Below, piece by piece: positions 35,311-45,077 of a DNA stretch of 45,099 nucleotides. Under the pieces are notes generated by a model, which did no database searches, had not been told where the DNA came from, and saw nothing but the letters and a program-made list of their open reading frames with translations. The translations under genes and the position numbers were made by a program. Origin of the DNA: Lysobacteraceae bacterium (GTDB lineage: Bacteria; Pseudomonadota; Gammaproteobacteria; Xanthomonadales; Xanthomonadaceae); contig QBLY01000022.1 of NCBI GenBank assembly GCA_003241895.1, forward strand, positions 1 through 45,099, read 5' to 3'. Each line of letters begins with the position of its first letter. The stretch's first letter is position 1.

Positions 35311-36626
35311 AGTTCCCGAGCACGCGCGGCCTCGCCGCACCCGCCGGGCTGGGTGAAGCCCTGGCCGCAGGCCTGGCGCCGGATGGGGGCCTGTATGTGC
35401 CGGAAGCCCTGCCGCGGTTTTCGCCGTCGGATTTCGACGGGCAAGACGATCTGCCTTCGGTGGCGGCGCACCTGCTGCGGCCGTTCTTCTCCGGCGATCC
35501 GCTGGCCGGCGCGCTGGACGCGATCTGTCGCGAGGCCTTCGCGGTGGAGCCGCCGCTGCGCGGATTCGGCGCTGCCGGCGACCTTGTACTCGAGCTTTTC
35601 CACGGCCCCACCGCCGCCTTCAAGGACTACGGCGCGCGCTTCCTTGCCGCCTGCCTTGCGGCGCAATCCTCCGGCGATGCGCCGCTGACGATCCTGGTCG
35701 CCACCTCCGGGGACACGGGCGCGGCGGTGGCGGCGGCCTTCCACAGGCGGCCCGGGTTCCGCGTGGTCATCCTGTATCCCGACGGCCGCGTGTCGCCGCG
35801 GCAGGCGCACCAGCTGGGCTGCTTCGGCGACAACGTGCAGGCCCTGCGGGTGCAGGGCAGCTTCGACGACTGCCAGCGCCTGGCGAAGGCGGCGCTGGGC
35901 GACGCCGCGCTGCGCCGCGACGTGCCGCTGAGTTCGGCCAACAGCATCAGCCTGGGCCGGCTGCTGCCGCAGATGACCTACTACGCCTTCGCCAGCCTGC
36001 AGCACTGGCGCCGGCATGGGCGGCCGCTGTCGTTCGTGGTGCCCACCGGCAACCTGGGCAATGGCCTGGCCTGCCTGCTGGCCCGTCGCATGGGCCTGCC
36101 GATCGGCGATATCGCCCTGGCCAGCAACGCCAACGCGGTATTGCCGGAATTCTTCGACGGCGGCGACTATCGCCCGCGCGCCAGCGTGGCCACCCTGGCC
36201 AACGCCATGGACGTGGGCGCACCCAGCAACTTCGAGCGGCTCAGCTGGCTCTACCCCGACCCGGCGCAGCTGCGCGACGTGGTGCGGGCCGCATCGGTGG
36301 CCGACCCACAGATCGAAGCCACGGTGCGCGACGCCCAGGTTCGGCTGGGTGAAACCCTGTGCCCGCATACGGCCACGGCGGCCTGGCTGCTCGGGCAGCT
36401 TCGGGCGCAGGGCCTGGCCGGGGACGCCTGCATCGTCGGCACGGCCCATCCGGCCAAGTTCCCCGAGGTGGTGGAGCCGCTGGTGGGCGGGCCGGTACCG
36501 CTGCCCGAGGCGCTGGCGGCCATGCTCGCCCGGCCCAGTCACGCCGAGCCCATGGCGGCGGACGAAGCGACCCTGGCGGCCCTCCTGCGCCGGGGGCCGG
36601 AACCCGGGCCGGGGTTTCTGCGATAA
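35307..36626 (+). CDS. thrC: Threonine synthase
   Basis: PLP enzyme converting O-phosphohomoserine to threonine. 439 residues. PLP lysine is Lys106 in [31 protein letters not shown] is the phosphate-binding loop, and [18 protein letters not shown] plus [11 protein letters not shown] are further family blocks. The N-terminal MKFPSTRG follows the proteobacterial type. Start ATG 35307 overlaps the thrB stop as ATGA. Last gene of the thr operon; a tRNA-Arg follows 11 bases beyond. Confidence 0.97.
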   Translation: MKFPSTRGLAAPAGLGEALAAGLAPDGGLYVPEALPRFSPSDFDGQDDLPSVAAHLLRPFFSGDPLAGALDAICREAFAVEPPLRGFGAAGDLVLELFHGPTAAFKDYGARFLAACLAAQSSGDAPLTILVATSGDTGAAVAAAFHRRPGFRVVILYPDGRVSPRQAHQLGCFGDNVQALRVQGSFDDCQRLAKAALGDAALRRDVPLSSANSISLGRLLPQMTYYAFASLQHWRRHGRPLSFVVPTGNLGNGLACLLARRMGLPIGDIALASNANAVLPEFFDGGDYRPRASVATLANAMDVGAPSNFERLSWLYPDPAQLRDVVRAASVADPQIEATVRDAQVRLGETLCPHTATAAWLLGQLRAQGLAGDACIVGTAHPAKFPEVVEPLVGGPVPLPEALAAMLARPSHAEPMAADEATLAALLRRGPEPGPGFLR

Positions 36627-36637
36627 TTCTCGGGCTT

Positions 36638-36714
36638 GGCCCCGTAGCTCAGCTGGATAGAGCGTCCCCCTCCTAAGGGGAAGGTCGTACGTTCGAATCG
36701 TATCGGGGCCGCCA
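36638..36714 (+). tRNA. tRNA-Arg (anticodon CCT)
   Basis: 77 bases, CCA encoded. Acceptor GGCCCCG/CGGGGCC, D-arm GCTC/GAGC, anticodon stem TCCCC/GGGGA with loop CTCCTAA (anticodon CCT at 36672-36674), T-loop GTTCGAATC. Reads the rare AGG codon. A GATAAT element at 36622-36627 overlaps the thrC end and may be its -10. tRNA-Arg(CCT) is a frequent integration site in bacteria, but no integrase or repeated att half is visible here. Confidence 0.96.
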
Positions 36715-36721
36715 TTTTTCC

Positions 36722-36748
36722 TGGCCGCAACCGGCCAATTGCTTTTTT
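36722..36748 (+). terminator. Intrinsic terminator after tRNA-Arg
   Basis: TGGCC/GGCCA stem around GCAACC, followed by ATTGCTTTTTT. It ends only about 11 bases before the aldehyde dehydrogenase start, so readthrough or a hidden promoter is needed for that gene. Confidence 0.65.
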
Positions 36749-36758
36749 GGAGCCCGCC

Positions 36759-38291
36759 ATGACCCATCCCGTTCTTACCGCCCTCGGCCTGTCCGACAAC
36801 GAATCGGGCACCTACCTGGGCCACGGCGAGTGGTCCAAGACCCGCGACGCCGGCGTCATCGAGCCCGTCAACCCGAGCAGCGGCGAAGTGCTGGGCCGCG
36901 TCCATGCCTCGTCCCAGGCCGACTACGACCTGATCCTCGAGCGCGCCCAGGCCGCCTTCAAGGTGTGGCGCACCACCCCGGCGCCCAAGCGCGGCGAAGC
37001 CATCCGCCTGTGCGCCGACGCGCTGCGCAAGCACAAGGACGCGCTGGGTTCGCTGGTGGCGCTGGAAATGGGCAAGTCCAAGCCCGAGGGCGACGGCGAA
37101 GTGCAGGAAATGATCGACATCGGCGAGTTCGCCGTCGGCCTGTCGCGCCAGCTCTACGGCCTCACCATGCACTCCGAGCGCCCGGGCCACCGCATGTACG
37201 AGCAGTACCAGCCGCTGGGCATCGTCGGCATCATCAGCGCCTTCAACTTTCCCGTGGCCGTGTGGGCCTGGAACAGCTTCCTGGCCGGCGTCTGCGGCGA
37301 CATCTGCATCTGGAAGCCGTCGCCCAAGACCCCGCTGTCGGCCATCGCCTCGATGAAGATCTGCAACGAAGCCCTGCGCAGCGCCGGCTTCCCGGACATC
37401 TTCTTCCTGTTCAACGACGGCGGCACCGACCTGGCGCAGACCTTCGTGGACGACAAGCGCGTGGCGCTGGTCAGCTTCACCGGCTCCACCAAGGTCGGCC
37501 GCATGGTCGGCGAGCGCGTGGCGCGCCGCATGGGCCGCTCGCTGCTGGAGCTGGGCGGCAACAACGCCATCATCGTCGACCCCACGGCCGACCTGAAGCT
37601 GGCCATCCCCGCCATCGCCTTCGGCGCGGTCGGCACGGCCGGCCAGCGCTGCACCACCACGCGCCGCCTGTTCGTGCATGAGTCCATCTACGCCGACGTG
37701 CTGGCCAAGCTGGTGGCGGCGTACAAGCAGGTGGAGAAGAAGATCGGCGACCCGACCGACGCGGCCAACCTGATGGGTCCGCTCAACAGCACCGACGCCG
37801 TGGACGCCTACCTGGATGCCGTCGCGAACGCCAAGGCTGCCGGCGGCACCATCGAATCGGGCGGCGCGCGCATCGACCGTCCGGGCAACTTCGTGCTGCC
37901 CACCATCGTCACCGGCCTGCACAACAGCGCCCAGGTGGTGCAAACCGAGACCTTCGCGCCGATCCTCTACGTCATGCCCTACAAGACCCTGGACGAGGCC
38001 ATCGAGCTGCAGAACGCGGTGCCGCAGGGCCTGTCGTCGTCGATCTTCACCACCGACCTGCGCGCGGCCGAGCAGTTCCTGGCCTCGACCGGTTCGGACT
38101 GCGGCATCGCCAACGTGAACATCGGCACCTCGGGCGCCGAGATCGGCGGTGCCTTCGGCGGCGAGAAGGAAACCGGCGGTGGCCGTGAATCGGGCTCCGA
38201 CGCGTGGAAGGTCTACATGCGCCGCCAAACCAACACCATCAACTATTCCAACTCGATGCCGCTGGCCCAGGGCATCAAGTTCGACCTCTGA
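36759..38291 (+). CDS. amaB: ALDH7-type aldehyde dehydrogenase, probable L-piperidine-6-carboxylate (alpha-aminoadipic semialdehyde) dehydrogenase
   Basis: 510 residues from ATG 36759 with a TGGAG site. Aldehyde dehydrogenase motifs: [13 protein letters not shown] (NAD fold), LELGGNN (Glu264) and [15 protein letters not shown] (Cys298). The sequence is of the ALDH7A1/AmaB class: [20 protein letters not shown], the C-terminal [18 protein letters not shown] and [17 protein letters not shown] are typical. Expected role is oxidation of alpha-aminoadipic semialdehyde in lysine catabolism. No other lysine-degradation gene is next to it, so the precise aldehyde is inferred from family. Confidence 0.88.
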   Translation: MTHPVLTALGLSDNESGTYLGHGEWSKTRDAGVIEPVNPSSGEVLGRVHASSQADYDLILERAQAAFKVWRTTPAPKRGEAIRLCADALRKHKDALGSLVALEMGKSKPEGDGEVQEMIDIGEFAVGLSRQLYGLTMHSERPGHRMYEQYQPLGIVGIISAFNFPVAVWAWNSFLAGVCGDICIWKPSPKTPLSAIASMKICNEALRSAGFPDIFFLFNDGGTDLAQTFVDDKRVALVSFTGSTKVGRMVGERVARRMGRSLLELGGNNAIIVDPTADLKLAIPAIAFGAVGTAGQRCTTTRRLFVHESIYADVLAKLVAAYKQVEKKIGDPTDAANLMGPLNSTDAVDAYLDAVANAKAAGGTIESGGARIDRPGNFVLPTIVTGLHNSAQVVQTETFAPILYVMPYKTLDEAIELQNAVPQGLSSSIFTTDLRAAEQFLASTGSDCGIANVNIGTSGAEIGGAFGGEKETGGGRESGSDAWKVYMRRQTNTINYSNSMPLAQGIKFDL

Positions 38292-38300
38292 GGAAGCGCC

Positions 38301-38654
38301 ATGTCCGAGTCCCTGCCGCCGCCTGCCCCTCCCGTCCAGGCGCCGCCCCCGGCGCCCGTGTATCCGGTTCGCCCAACCAGTGGGCTGGCCATCACCAGCC
38401 TGGTGCTGGGCCTGCTTGGCTGGACCCTGCTGCCCTTCCTGGGCAGCTTGGGTGCGGTGATCTGCGGCCACATGGCGCGGGCCGAGATCCGCCGCAATGC
38501 CGCCACGATGGACGGCGATGGTTTTGCCATCGCCGGACTGGTCCTGGGCTGGTCGCTGATAGTGATCACCCTCCTCTCGCTGGTAGCCGTGGTGATGTTC
38601 TTTGGAGGGCTGGCGGTGCTGCTGGGCGTCCTGGGCGTAAGCGGACAACTCTGA
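38301..38654 (+). CDS. DUF4190 domain membrane protein with proline-rich N-terminus
   Basis: 117 residues, GAGGAAG site upstream. The N-terminal [18 protein letters not shown] carries two PPP runs, then the DUF4190 pattern: [15 protein letters not shown] (TM 1, ~27-50), a short [10 protein letters not shown] loop, [21 protein letters not shown] (TM 2), and a third hydrophobic segment. Function unknown for the family. The PPP runs are the kind of sequence that needs EF-P, whose gene lies elsewhere in this window. Confidence 0.85.
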   Translation: MSESLPPPAPPVQAPPPAPVYPVRPTSGLAITSLVLGLLGWTLLPFLGSLGAVICGHMARAEIRRNAATMDGDGFAIAGLVLGWSLIVITLLSLVAVVMFFGGLAVLLGVLGVSGQL

Positions 38655-38667
38655 GCTTGCCGACCTG

Positions 38668-39705
38668 ATGTATTCCCTCGCACGCCCTTTCCTTTTCCAC
38701 CTTGATGCCGAGCGCGCGCACGACCTGGGCCTGCGCTCGCTCGAGCTGGCCTACCGCACGGGCATGAGCCCGCTGCTGGTGCGCCGCCCCAAGCCGCTGC
38801 CAACCAAGGCCTTCGGGCTGGACTTCCCCAATCCGGTCGGCTGTGCCGCCGGGCTTGACAAGAACGGTGCCCATGTCGACGCGCTGCTGGCGCTGGGCTT
38901 CGGCTTCGTGGAGGTCGGCACCACCACGCCGCGGGCGCAGGAAGGCAATGCCAAGCCGCGCATGTTCCGGCTGCCCGAACACAACGCGGTGATCAACCGG
39001 CTGGGCTTCAACAACGACGGCGTGGACGCGATGGTGCGCAACGTCGGCAAGGCGCGCCGCCTGCGCGGCCTGCTGGGCATCAACATCGGCAAGAACAAGG
39101 ACACGCCCAACGAAGACGCTGCCCGGGACTATCTTTACTGCCTTGAGCGCGTCTATCCGCTGGCGGACTACATCACCGTCAACATCTCGTCGCCCAACAC
39201 CGCCGGGCTGCGCGAACTGCAGGAAGAACAGCAGCTCAAGCAGCTGGTCGGCACGCTGCGCGAAGCGCAGGAAAAACTCGGCGCCCAGCACGGCAAGCGC
39301 GTGCCGATGCTGGTCAAGATCGCCCCCGACCTTTCCGACGAAGACATCGAGGCGTGCGCGCGGGTACTGGGCGACCTGGGGGTCGACGGCGTCATCGCCA
39401 CCAACACCACCGTCGACCGCCTGCCGATCGAGAACCACCGCATGGCCCGCGAAGCCGGCGGGCTGTCGGGCGCGCCGCTGTACGGCAAGTCCACCGCGGT
39501 GATGCGTCGCCTGCGTGCGCGGCTGCCCGACCACATCCCGATCATCGGCGTGGGCGGCATCCTCAGCGGCGCCGATGCGGCCGGCAAGATCACTGCCGGC
39601 GCACAGCTGGTGCAGTTCTACACCGGCCTGATCTTCCGCGGCCCCGACCTGGTGGCCGAATGCGTGGACGCCATCCGCCGCCGGCGCGAGGGCGGCCAGG
39701 CATGA
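38668..39705 (+). CDS. pyrD: Dihydroorotate dehydrogenase (quinone), class 2
   Basis: Membrane-associated FMN enzyme of pyrimidine synthesis. 345 residues. N-terminal helix region [19 protein letters not shown] mediates quinone/membrane contact. FMN and orotate motifs: [44 protein letters not shown] and [15 protein letters not shown] (catalytic Ser), IATNTTVDR, and [21 protein letters not shown] overlap with murB at the 3' end. Confidence 0.97.
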   Translation: MYSLARPFLFHLDAERAHDLGLRSLELAYRTGMSPLLVRRPKPLPTKAFGLDFPNPVGCAAGLDKNGAHVDALLALGFGFVEVGTTTPRAQEGNAKPRMFRLPEHNAVINRLGFNNDGVDAMVRNVGKARRLRGLLGINIGKNKDTPNEDAARDYLYCLERVYPLADYITVNISSPNTAGLRELQEEQQLKQLVGTLREAQEKLGAQHGKRVPMLVKIAPDLSDEDIEACARVLGDLGVDGVIATNTTVDRLPIENHRMAREAGGLSGAPLYGKSTAVMRRLRARLPDHIPIIGVGGILSGADAAGKITAGAQLVQFYTGLIFRGPDLVAECVDAIRRRREGGQA

Positions 39706-40751
39706 GCGGCTACCAGCTGGCGGAGGACGTGTCCCTCGCCGGCCGCAACACCTTCCGGGTGCCGGCGCGCGCCGCGATGATGGCCGACGTGTCGCGCGCC
39801 GACGCGCTGGCCGAACTGTTCGAATTCGCGTCACTGCGCGACGGGCCCGTGCTGGTGCTGGGCGAAGGCAGCAACCTGCTGTTCGCCGCCGATTTCCCGG
39901 GCGTGGCGATCTGCCTGACCATGGCCGGCGTGCGCATCACCCAGGACGACGGCGACACCGCGCTGGTGCGCGCCGAGGCCGGCATGAACTGGAACGACCT
40001 GGTGTCGTGGACCCTGGCGCGCGGCTTGGTCGGGCTGGAAAACATGGCGCTGATCCCCGGCACGGTCGGCGCGTCGCCGATCCAGAACATCGGCGCCTAC
40101 GGCGTTGAAGTGGGCGAGTTCATTGAAACCGTCGAAGCCTTCCAGCGCGACACCGGGCAGGTCAAACGCCTGGCCCGCGAGGACTGCGCGCTGGGCTACC
40201 GCGACAGCCTGTTCAAGCGCGAACCCGAACGCTGGGTGGTGACCGCGATGGAGCTGCGGCTGCCGCGCCGTCGCGAGCTGCGCCTGGACTACGCGGGCGT
40301 GAAGGAAGAGCTGGCGGCCATGGGCGTGGACGCGCCGCGCGCCATGCACGTGGCCGAGGCCATCAGCCGCATCCGCACCCGCAAGCTGCCCAACCCGGCG
40401 GTGCTGGGCAACGCCGGCAGCTTCTTCAAGAACCCGGTGGTTGACGCGGCGTTGGCCGACGAACTCAAGGCTGCGCACCCCACCCTGCCCGTATTCCCCG
40501 GCCCCGACGGCCAGCGCAAGCTCTCCGCCGCGTGGCTGATCGAGGCCTGCGGATGGAAGGGTTTCCGCGAAGGCGACGCCGGCGTTGCGCAGCAGCATGC
40601 GCTGGTGCTGGTGAACCACGGCCAGGCCAGCGGCCCGCAGCTGCTGGACTTGGCGCGACGCGTCGCCGGCTCGGTGCGCGAGCGTTTCGGCGTATCGCTC
40701 GAGCCCGAGCCGCGCATCATCGGCGCACGTTTCGACGACACCGGCGCGTGA
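39702..40751 (+). CDS. murB: UDP-N-acetylenolpyruvoylglucosamine reductase
   Basis: FAD/NADPH enzyme of peptidoglycan precursor synthesis. 349 residues from ATG 39702, overlapping the pyrD stop. FAD motif [48 protein letters not shown], and the catalytic Ser in [10 protein letters not shown]. The C-terminal [12 protein letters not shown] with [14 protein letters not shown] completes the type I MurB pattern. The stop overlaps the transporter GTG start (GTGA). The open frame continuing upstream is in the pyrD antiphase and not real. Confidence 0.97.
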   Translation: MSGYQLAEDVSLAGRNTFRVPARAAMMADVSRADALAELFEFASLRDGPVLVLGEGSNLLFAADFPGVAICLTMAGVRITQDDGDTALVRAEAGMNWNDLVSWTLARGLVGLENMALIPGTVGASPIQNIGAYGVEVGEFIETVEAFQRDTGQVKRLAREDCALGYRDSLFKREPERWVVTAMELRLPRRRELRLDYAGVKEELAAMGVDAPRAMHVAEAISRIRTRKLPNPAVLGNAGSFFKNPVVDAALADELKAAHPTLPVFPGPDGQRKLSAAWLIEACGWKGFREGDAGVAQQHALVLVNHGQASGPQLLDLARRVAGSVRERFGVSLEPEPRIIGARFDDTGA

Positions 40752-41677
40752 GCGCAGCGATCCCCGCTACGCCCGCCGCGGACGTCAAGCGCGCGGTGCT
40801 GCTGATGACCGCCAGCACGGTGATCTTCGGCTGCATGGCGGTGTGCATCCGCCTGGCGTCTAAACAGCTGCACCCGTTCGAGATCGCCTTCTTCCGAAAC
40901 TTCTTCGGCTTCATCTTCATCCTGCCGATGCTGGCGCGGCACGGCCCGTCGCTGCTGCGGACCAGCAAGCTGCGGCTTTACGTGGGCCGTTGCCTGATCG
41001 GCATCGTTTCCATGCTGGCGGGCTTCTGGGCCATCGTGAACCTGCCGCTGGCGCAGGCGATCGCCCTGTCCTATTCGACGCCGCTGTTCGTGACCATCGG
41101 CGCCGTGCTGGTGCTGGGCGAAGTGGTCCGGGCACGGCGCTGGACCGCCGTGATCGTCGGGTTCCTGGGCGTGATGCTTATCGTGCGCCCAGGCAGCGAC
41201 GCGTTCACGGCCGGCAGCCTGGTGGCGGTGACGGCGGCATTGGCCAGCGCCAGCGCGGCGATCAGCATCAAGTTCCTGTCGCGCACCGAGCATCCCGACG
41301 CGATCGTGCTCTACACCACCATGCTGTGGGTGCCGATGTCGCTGGTGCCGGCGCTGTTCTACTGGGAGACGCCGGTGGGCATCACCTGGCTGTGGATCAT
41401 CCTGGCGGGCGGCCTGGGCACCACCGCGCACATGTTCTGGACGCGCGCGCTGAAGCTGGGTGACGCCTCGATGCTCACGCCGATCAGCTTCCTGCAGGTG
41501 CTGGTGGTGGCGGTGTTCGGCTACTTCCTGTTCGGCGAACTGCTGGACCGGTGGACCGTGCTGGGCGCCGCGATCATCTTCGGTTCGAACGTGTACATCG
41601 CGCGGCGCGAGGCGCGGCTGGCGCGCCAGGCCGTCACCGATCCCGACATCAACCCCGAGACGCCGTCGCTGCGCTGA
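40748..41677 (+). CDS. EamA/DMT-family transporter
   Basis: 309 residues from GTG 40748. About ten hydrophobic segments, in two five-helix EamA repeats: AVLLMTASTVIFGCMAVCIR, FEIAFFRNFFGFIFILPML, LIGIVSMLAGFWAIVNLPL and so on, with the second repeat after VAVTAALASASAAISIKFLS. The LAQAIALSYSTPLFVTIGAVLVLGE block is typical of drug/metabolite exporters. Substrate not predictable. Cotranslated with murB through a GTGA overlap; converges with the kinase gene 6 bases away. Confidence 0.88.
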   Translation: MSAAIPATPAADVKRAVLLMTASTVIFGCMAVCIRLASKQLHPFEIAFFRNFFGFIFILPMLARHGPSLLRTSKLRLYVGRCLIGIVSMLAGFWAIVNLPLAQAIALSYSTPLFVTIGAVLVLGEVVRARRWTAVIVGFLGVMLIVRPGSDAFTAGSLVAVTAALASASAAISIKFLSRTEHPDAIVLYTTMLWVPMSLVPALFYWETPVGITWLWIILAGGLGTTAHMFWTRALKLGDASMLTPISFLQVLVVAVFGYFLFGELLDRWTVLGAAIIFGSNVYIARREARLARQAVTDPDINPETPSLR

Positions 41678-41683
41678 CGCGCC

Positions 41684-44416
41684 TCAGTCTTCTTCGTCGC
41701 GGATCTGCCGGGCCAGTGATTTTCGGCGCGGGTCGAGATCCGCTTCGGGAAGCGCCAGCAGCGGCGCGATATAGGTCTCCCGCAGCTGCCGGGCGCCCGC
41801 CTGGTCGCCGGTGGCGCGAAGCACCGGTATCAGGTCCCAGGCGGCCGACACCGTGTCGGGATGTTGCGCGCCCAGCGCGTCGAGCCGCAGCGCCAGCAGT
41901 TCCTCCAGCAGCGGCCTGGCGGCGCCGGGTTGGCCCAGCGCCACCAGCGAGGAGGCGTTGACCGCCAGCGCCGCGTGCAGCTGCGGATGCTTGGGCCCAA
42001 GCACTTCGCGCGCCAGCGGCAGGGTGCTGCGCACCAGCGCCAGGGCCTCGTCGTAGCGCCCTGCGCGATTGAGCGAGCCCGCGTGGTTGACCAGGATGAA
42101 CACTGTGTCGGGGTGGCGTGGCCCCAGCACCCGGGTACGCCCCTCGATCACCACGTCCTCCAGCGCCAGGCCCTCTTCCACCGAGCCGCGGCGCGCCAGC
42201 AGGGCGGCCAGGTTGAGCCGCGAGCGCATGGCGTCGTTGGAATCGGTGCCCAGCACGCGCACCCGGGCATCAAGCACCTGGCGCATCTTCGCCTCGGATT
42301 CGTCCAGCTGGCCCAGGTCCTGCAGCATGTTGGCCAGGTTGGCACGCTGGCTGAGCGTGGTCGGGTGCTCATTGCCCAGCCGGCGCGAATAGATGTCCAC
42401 CAGGCGACCCTGCAGCTCGGCCGCCGCCGGGGCATCGCCGGAGATAACGCGAAGGATCGCCAGGTTGCTCATCGAAGCCAGGGTGTCCTCATGCTCGGGA
42501 CCCAGCACCTGGGCGCGCAGCGGATAGAGTTTCTCGAAGATCGCCCGGCCTTCGGCCGCGCTGCCCGTGCGGCCCAGGTTGATGCCGATGTTGTTGAGCG
42601 CCTTCAGCGTGAACGGATGGTTGTCGCCGAGCGCGGCGGCGGCGCGCGCGTGCAGCGCCTGCTGCATCGCCAGTGCCTTGGCGCGATCACCCAAGCCGCC
42701 CTCCGCCTCGGCCAGGGCCAGCTCGAGCCCCAGGCGCTGCTCGCCGTCGGTGGGCAGCGCCTGCGCGTTGGCAATGGCCGCCTCCAGCAGCGCGTACGCC
42801 TGCTTCGGTCGGGCGCCCTGCAGCATGGCGTCGGCCTGCAGCGCACGCGCGCGAAGCGTGGCCGGGTCGGCGGGGCCCAGCGTGTCTTCGCGGAACTGCG
42901 CCACCTTGGCAAAGCCCTCCTCGCCCTGCGCGTAAAGGCCCAGCGCGACATGCACCTCCGCCACCGACTCGCGCAGTTCGGCGGCCAGCCGCGGCTGGTC
43001 GGCGAAATCGCTATCAATGGCCACCAGGGCACTGGCCAGGATGTTGCGGTCGATCAGCGTGCGCGCCAGGTCGGTGGCGCTGGTGCGCGCCAGCAGGCCC
43101 TCGTAGACCGTGGCCTGGCCCGGGGCGGACACGGCCCACTGCTCACGCAGGCCACCGGCCAGGCCCACGCCCATGGCCTCGATGTCGATGCCGCGCAGCA
43201 TGCGTTGCTGGAACGCGACCACGCGGCCCAGTTCGGCGCTGCGCTGTTCGGCCAATGCGCGCTGCTCGCGCGCCTGCTGCAGGCCGTAAAGTGACAGGCC
43301 CAGGCCCGCGAGCACGGCCACCGCGATCGCCGAAGAGGCCAGCACCGCCACGCGATGCCTTCGAAGGTAGGTGCCCAGCACGTAGCGCCGGGTCTGCGGC
43401 ACTGCCGTGAGCGGGCGCTGGTCGAGGAAGCGGCGCAGCTCCTCCGCCAGCTCGGCGGCCGAGGCGTAGCGCTGCGAACGGTCGCGCTGCATCGCCTTCA
43501 TCACCACCCAGTCCAGCTCGGCCCTGAGCAGCCGCCGCAGCTTGGGGCGACTCAGGCCCAGCTGTTCGGCACGCGCATCGATGCTGCCCGGGACGGCCGT
43601 GGCGATCTGTTCCGACGGCGCGCGCAGGGACGTGCTCACCGTGTGGATGGCGATGCTGGTGTCCATGCCCTGCCCCGGGCGTCGGCCGGCCAGCAGTTCA
43701 AACAGCAGCACGCCCAGGGAATAGACGTCGCTGCGTGTGTCCACTTCAACGCCGGCCTCCAGGCCGGCCTGTTCAGGGCTCATGTAGTCGGGCGTGCCGG
43801 CGCGTTCAAACTCGTCAGCGGCCGCGCCGGCGGCCAGCGAGCGGCTGGCGGCGGTGGCGATGCCGAAGTCGATGATCTTGGGCAGGGGCCGGCCGTCCAC
43901 CGCCGACACCAGGATGTTGCCGGGCTTCAGGTCGCGGTGGATGACGCCCTTCTGGTGGGCGTGCTGCACCCCTTCACAAACGCGGATGAAAAGCTCCAGG
44001 CGCTCGCGCAGCGGCAGCCGGTGCTGTTCGCAGTAGCGGGTGAGCGGCTCGCCCTCGATGAACTCCATCGCGAAATACGGGAAGCCGTCCGGCGTCGCGC
44101 CAGCGTCGAAGACCTGGGCGATGGCCGGGTGCTTCATCTGCGCCAGCAGCTGGCGCTCGACTTCGAAATAAGCCAGGTGGCGGGCGTCGAGGCGGCGCGC
44201 GTGCAGCAGCTTCAGGGCGACCGTGCGGCGGACCGGTTCGAGCTGTTGGGCGCGGTAGACCTCGCCCATGCCGCCGCGCCCCAACAGGGATTCGATGCGG
44301 TAGTGGCCCAGCCGCGTGCCCGGGGGCAGCGCTGCCCCGGCGCCGGCGCCAACGCTGCCCTGGCGGGTGGGCAGCGCTTCGGTGGGCGACAGGTCGTCCT
44401 GGTCTTGGGCGGTCAT
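41684..44416 (-). CDS. Membrane-anchored Hanks-type Ser/Thr kinase with C-terminal TPR repeats
   Basis: 910 residues. Cytosolic kinase domain at ~38-330: glycine loop LLGRGGMGEVYRA (45-57), ATP Lys69, HRDLKPGNIL with HRD at 160-162, DFG at 183-185, and GTPDYMSPEQA activation segment, so it should be active. One TM at ~356-378 (VAVLASSAIAVAVLAGLGLSLYG). The remaining ~530 residues are TPR/kinesin-light-chain-like repeats with recurring LGPEHEDTLASMSNLA-type units, expected outside the inner membrane. Ligand and substrate unknown. The next minus-strand gene upstream is a small secreted protein; no ECF sigma gene is visible. Confidence 0.9.
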   Translation of the reverse strand: MTAQDQDDLSPTEALPTRQGSVGAGAGAALPPGTRLGHYRIESLLGRGGMGEVYRAQQLEPVRRTVALKLLHARRLDARHLAYFEVERQLLAQMKHPAIAQVFDAGATPDGFPYFAMEFIEGEPLTRYCEQHRLPLRERLELFIRVCEGVQHAHQKGVIHRDLKPGNILVSAVDGRPLPKIIDFGIATAASRSLAAGAAADEFERAGTPDYMSPEQAGLEAGVEVDTRSDVYSLGVLLFELLAGRRPGQGMDTSIAIHTVSTSLRAPSEQIATAVPGSIDARAEQLGLSRPKLRRLLRAELDWVVMKAMQRDRSQRYASAAELAEELRRFLDQRPLTAVPQTRRYVLGTYLRRHRVAVLASSAIAVAVLAGLGLSLYGLQQAREQRALAEQRSAELGRVVAFQQRMLRGIDIEAMGVGLAGGLREQWAVSAPGQATVYEGLLARTSATDLARTLIDRNILASALVAIDSDFADQPRLAAELRESVAEVHVALGLYAQGEEGFAKVAQFREDTLGPADPATLRARALQADAMLQGARPKQAYALLEAAIANAQALPTDGEQRLGLELALAEAEGGLGDRAKALAMQQALHARAAAALGDNHPFTLKALNNIGINLGRTGSAAEGRAIFEKLYPLRAQVLGPEHEDTLASMSNLAILRVISGDAPAAAELQGRLVDIYSRRLGNEHPTTLSQRANLANMLQDLGQLDESEAKMRQVLDARVRVLGTDSNDAMRSRLNLAALLARRGSVEEGLALEDVVIEGRTRVLGPRHPDTVFILVNHAGSLNRAGRYDEALALVRSTLPLAREVLGPKHPQLHAALAVNASSLVALGQPGAARPLLEELLALRLDALGAQHPDTVSAAWDLIPVLRATGDQAGARQLRETYIAPLLALPEADLDPRRKSLARQIRDEED

Positions 44417-44497
44417 GCTGGCCTCTGGCGGCGGTCCCGGGGTGGAAAGCAGGCGGCCGCCGGGGCGGGCCGCCTGCGCGGGGCCAGGCGCGAAGGC

Positions 44498-44971
44498 TTA
44501 CAGCGCGTCTTCGTCGCCCGACAGCTGGATTTCCTTGTTGTCCGCGGTCTGCGCCGCGATGTCCATCGCCGACTCCAGCTCGGAAGCATTGACCGAATCG
44601 GGAAGCTTGATCACGAAGTAGAGCACCTCACCCTGCAGTTCCCAGCTGCCGATCTTGTTGCTGCGGCTTTCGGCCATCAATTCAATCGCCTTCGGACCGG
44701 TGATGCCGTTCTTGGCGGCCGGCGCAAACACTTCACGCACCTTGAAGCCGCCCACCGACTGGGTGCTGCCGGAGACGAACACCAACTGCGTGCGATTCTC
44801 GGACTTGTACGAATAGGTGACCTTGTAGTCACCGTCGGCGTCCACTTCATACTTGACGCCGCGCGCGTCGAGCCGGGTCTTGACAGAAGCGTCGGCCGCG
44901 CACGGGGTGGCGTAGAACACGGTGCCGGCCAGCAGCAGCGGCACGAGGATGAGGCGGGCGTTCTGGCGCAT
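44498..44971 (-). CDS. Small secreted protein of unknown function, possibly YbjN-like
   Basis: 157 residues from ATG 44971 (MRQNARLILVPLLLAG); the further upstream frame is not used because it has no similarity and no signal. A signal peptide with the hydrophobic run LILVPLLLAGTVFYA and cleavage near CAADASV is visible. The mature part, about 130 residues, has alternating strands and helices, VKTRLDARGVKYEVDADGDY followed by VTYSYKSENRTQLVFVSG, with a faint resemblance to the YbjN family that I cannot confirm. The tail is acidic (LSGDEDAL). It lies just upstream of the kinase, on the same strand with an 81-base gap, so they might be linked. Confidence 0.7.
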   Translation of the reverse strand: MRQNARLILVPLLLAGTVFYATPCAADASVKTRLDARGVKYEVDADGDYKVTYSYKSENRTQLVFVSGSTQSVGGFKVREVFAPAAKNGITGPKAIELMAESRSNKIGSWELQGEVLYFVIKLPDSVNASELESAMDIAAQTADNKEIQLSGDEDAL

Positions 44972-45071
44972 GGTCGTCCTTACTGTCGGGAAAGCCTGAT
45001 TCTGTAACCGGCGACCCCTCCACGTCCATGACCGGTTCCCGACCCCCGGGGCCAGCGACCCCGGCATCGGC

Positions 45072-45077
45072 TAGACT
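45072..45077 (+). promoter_or_regulatory. Isolated -10-like element near right edge
   Basis: TAGACT within GCTAGACTCG, the same context as the cysS -10, facing right. A gene may start just beyond the window. No clear -35 was found. Confidence 0.2.

Noticed and set aside
30536-36714. Genomic island between two tRNA genes
   Set aside because: tRNA genes flank the region, but it contains the thr operon, and no integrase, att repeat or phage gene was found; only the single TrxR-like gene looks different.
35061-38648. 1195-codon open frame on the minus strand
   Set aside because: Lies antisense to thrC, tRNA-Arg and the aldehyde dehydrogenase; GC-driven shadow frame, and it reads through a tRNA gene.
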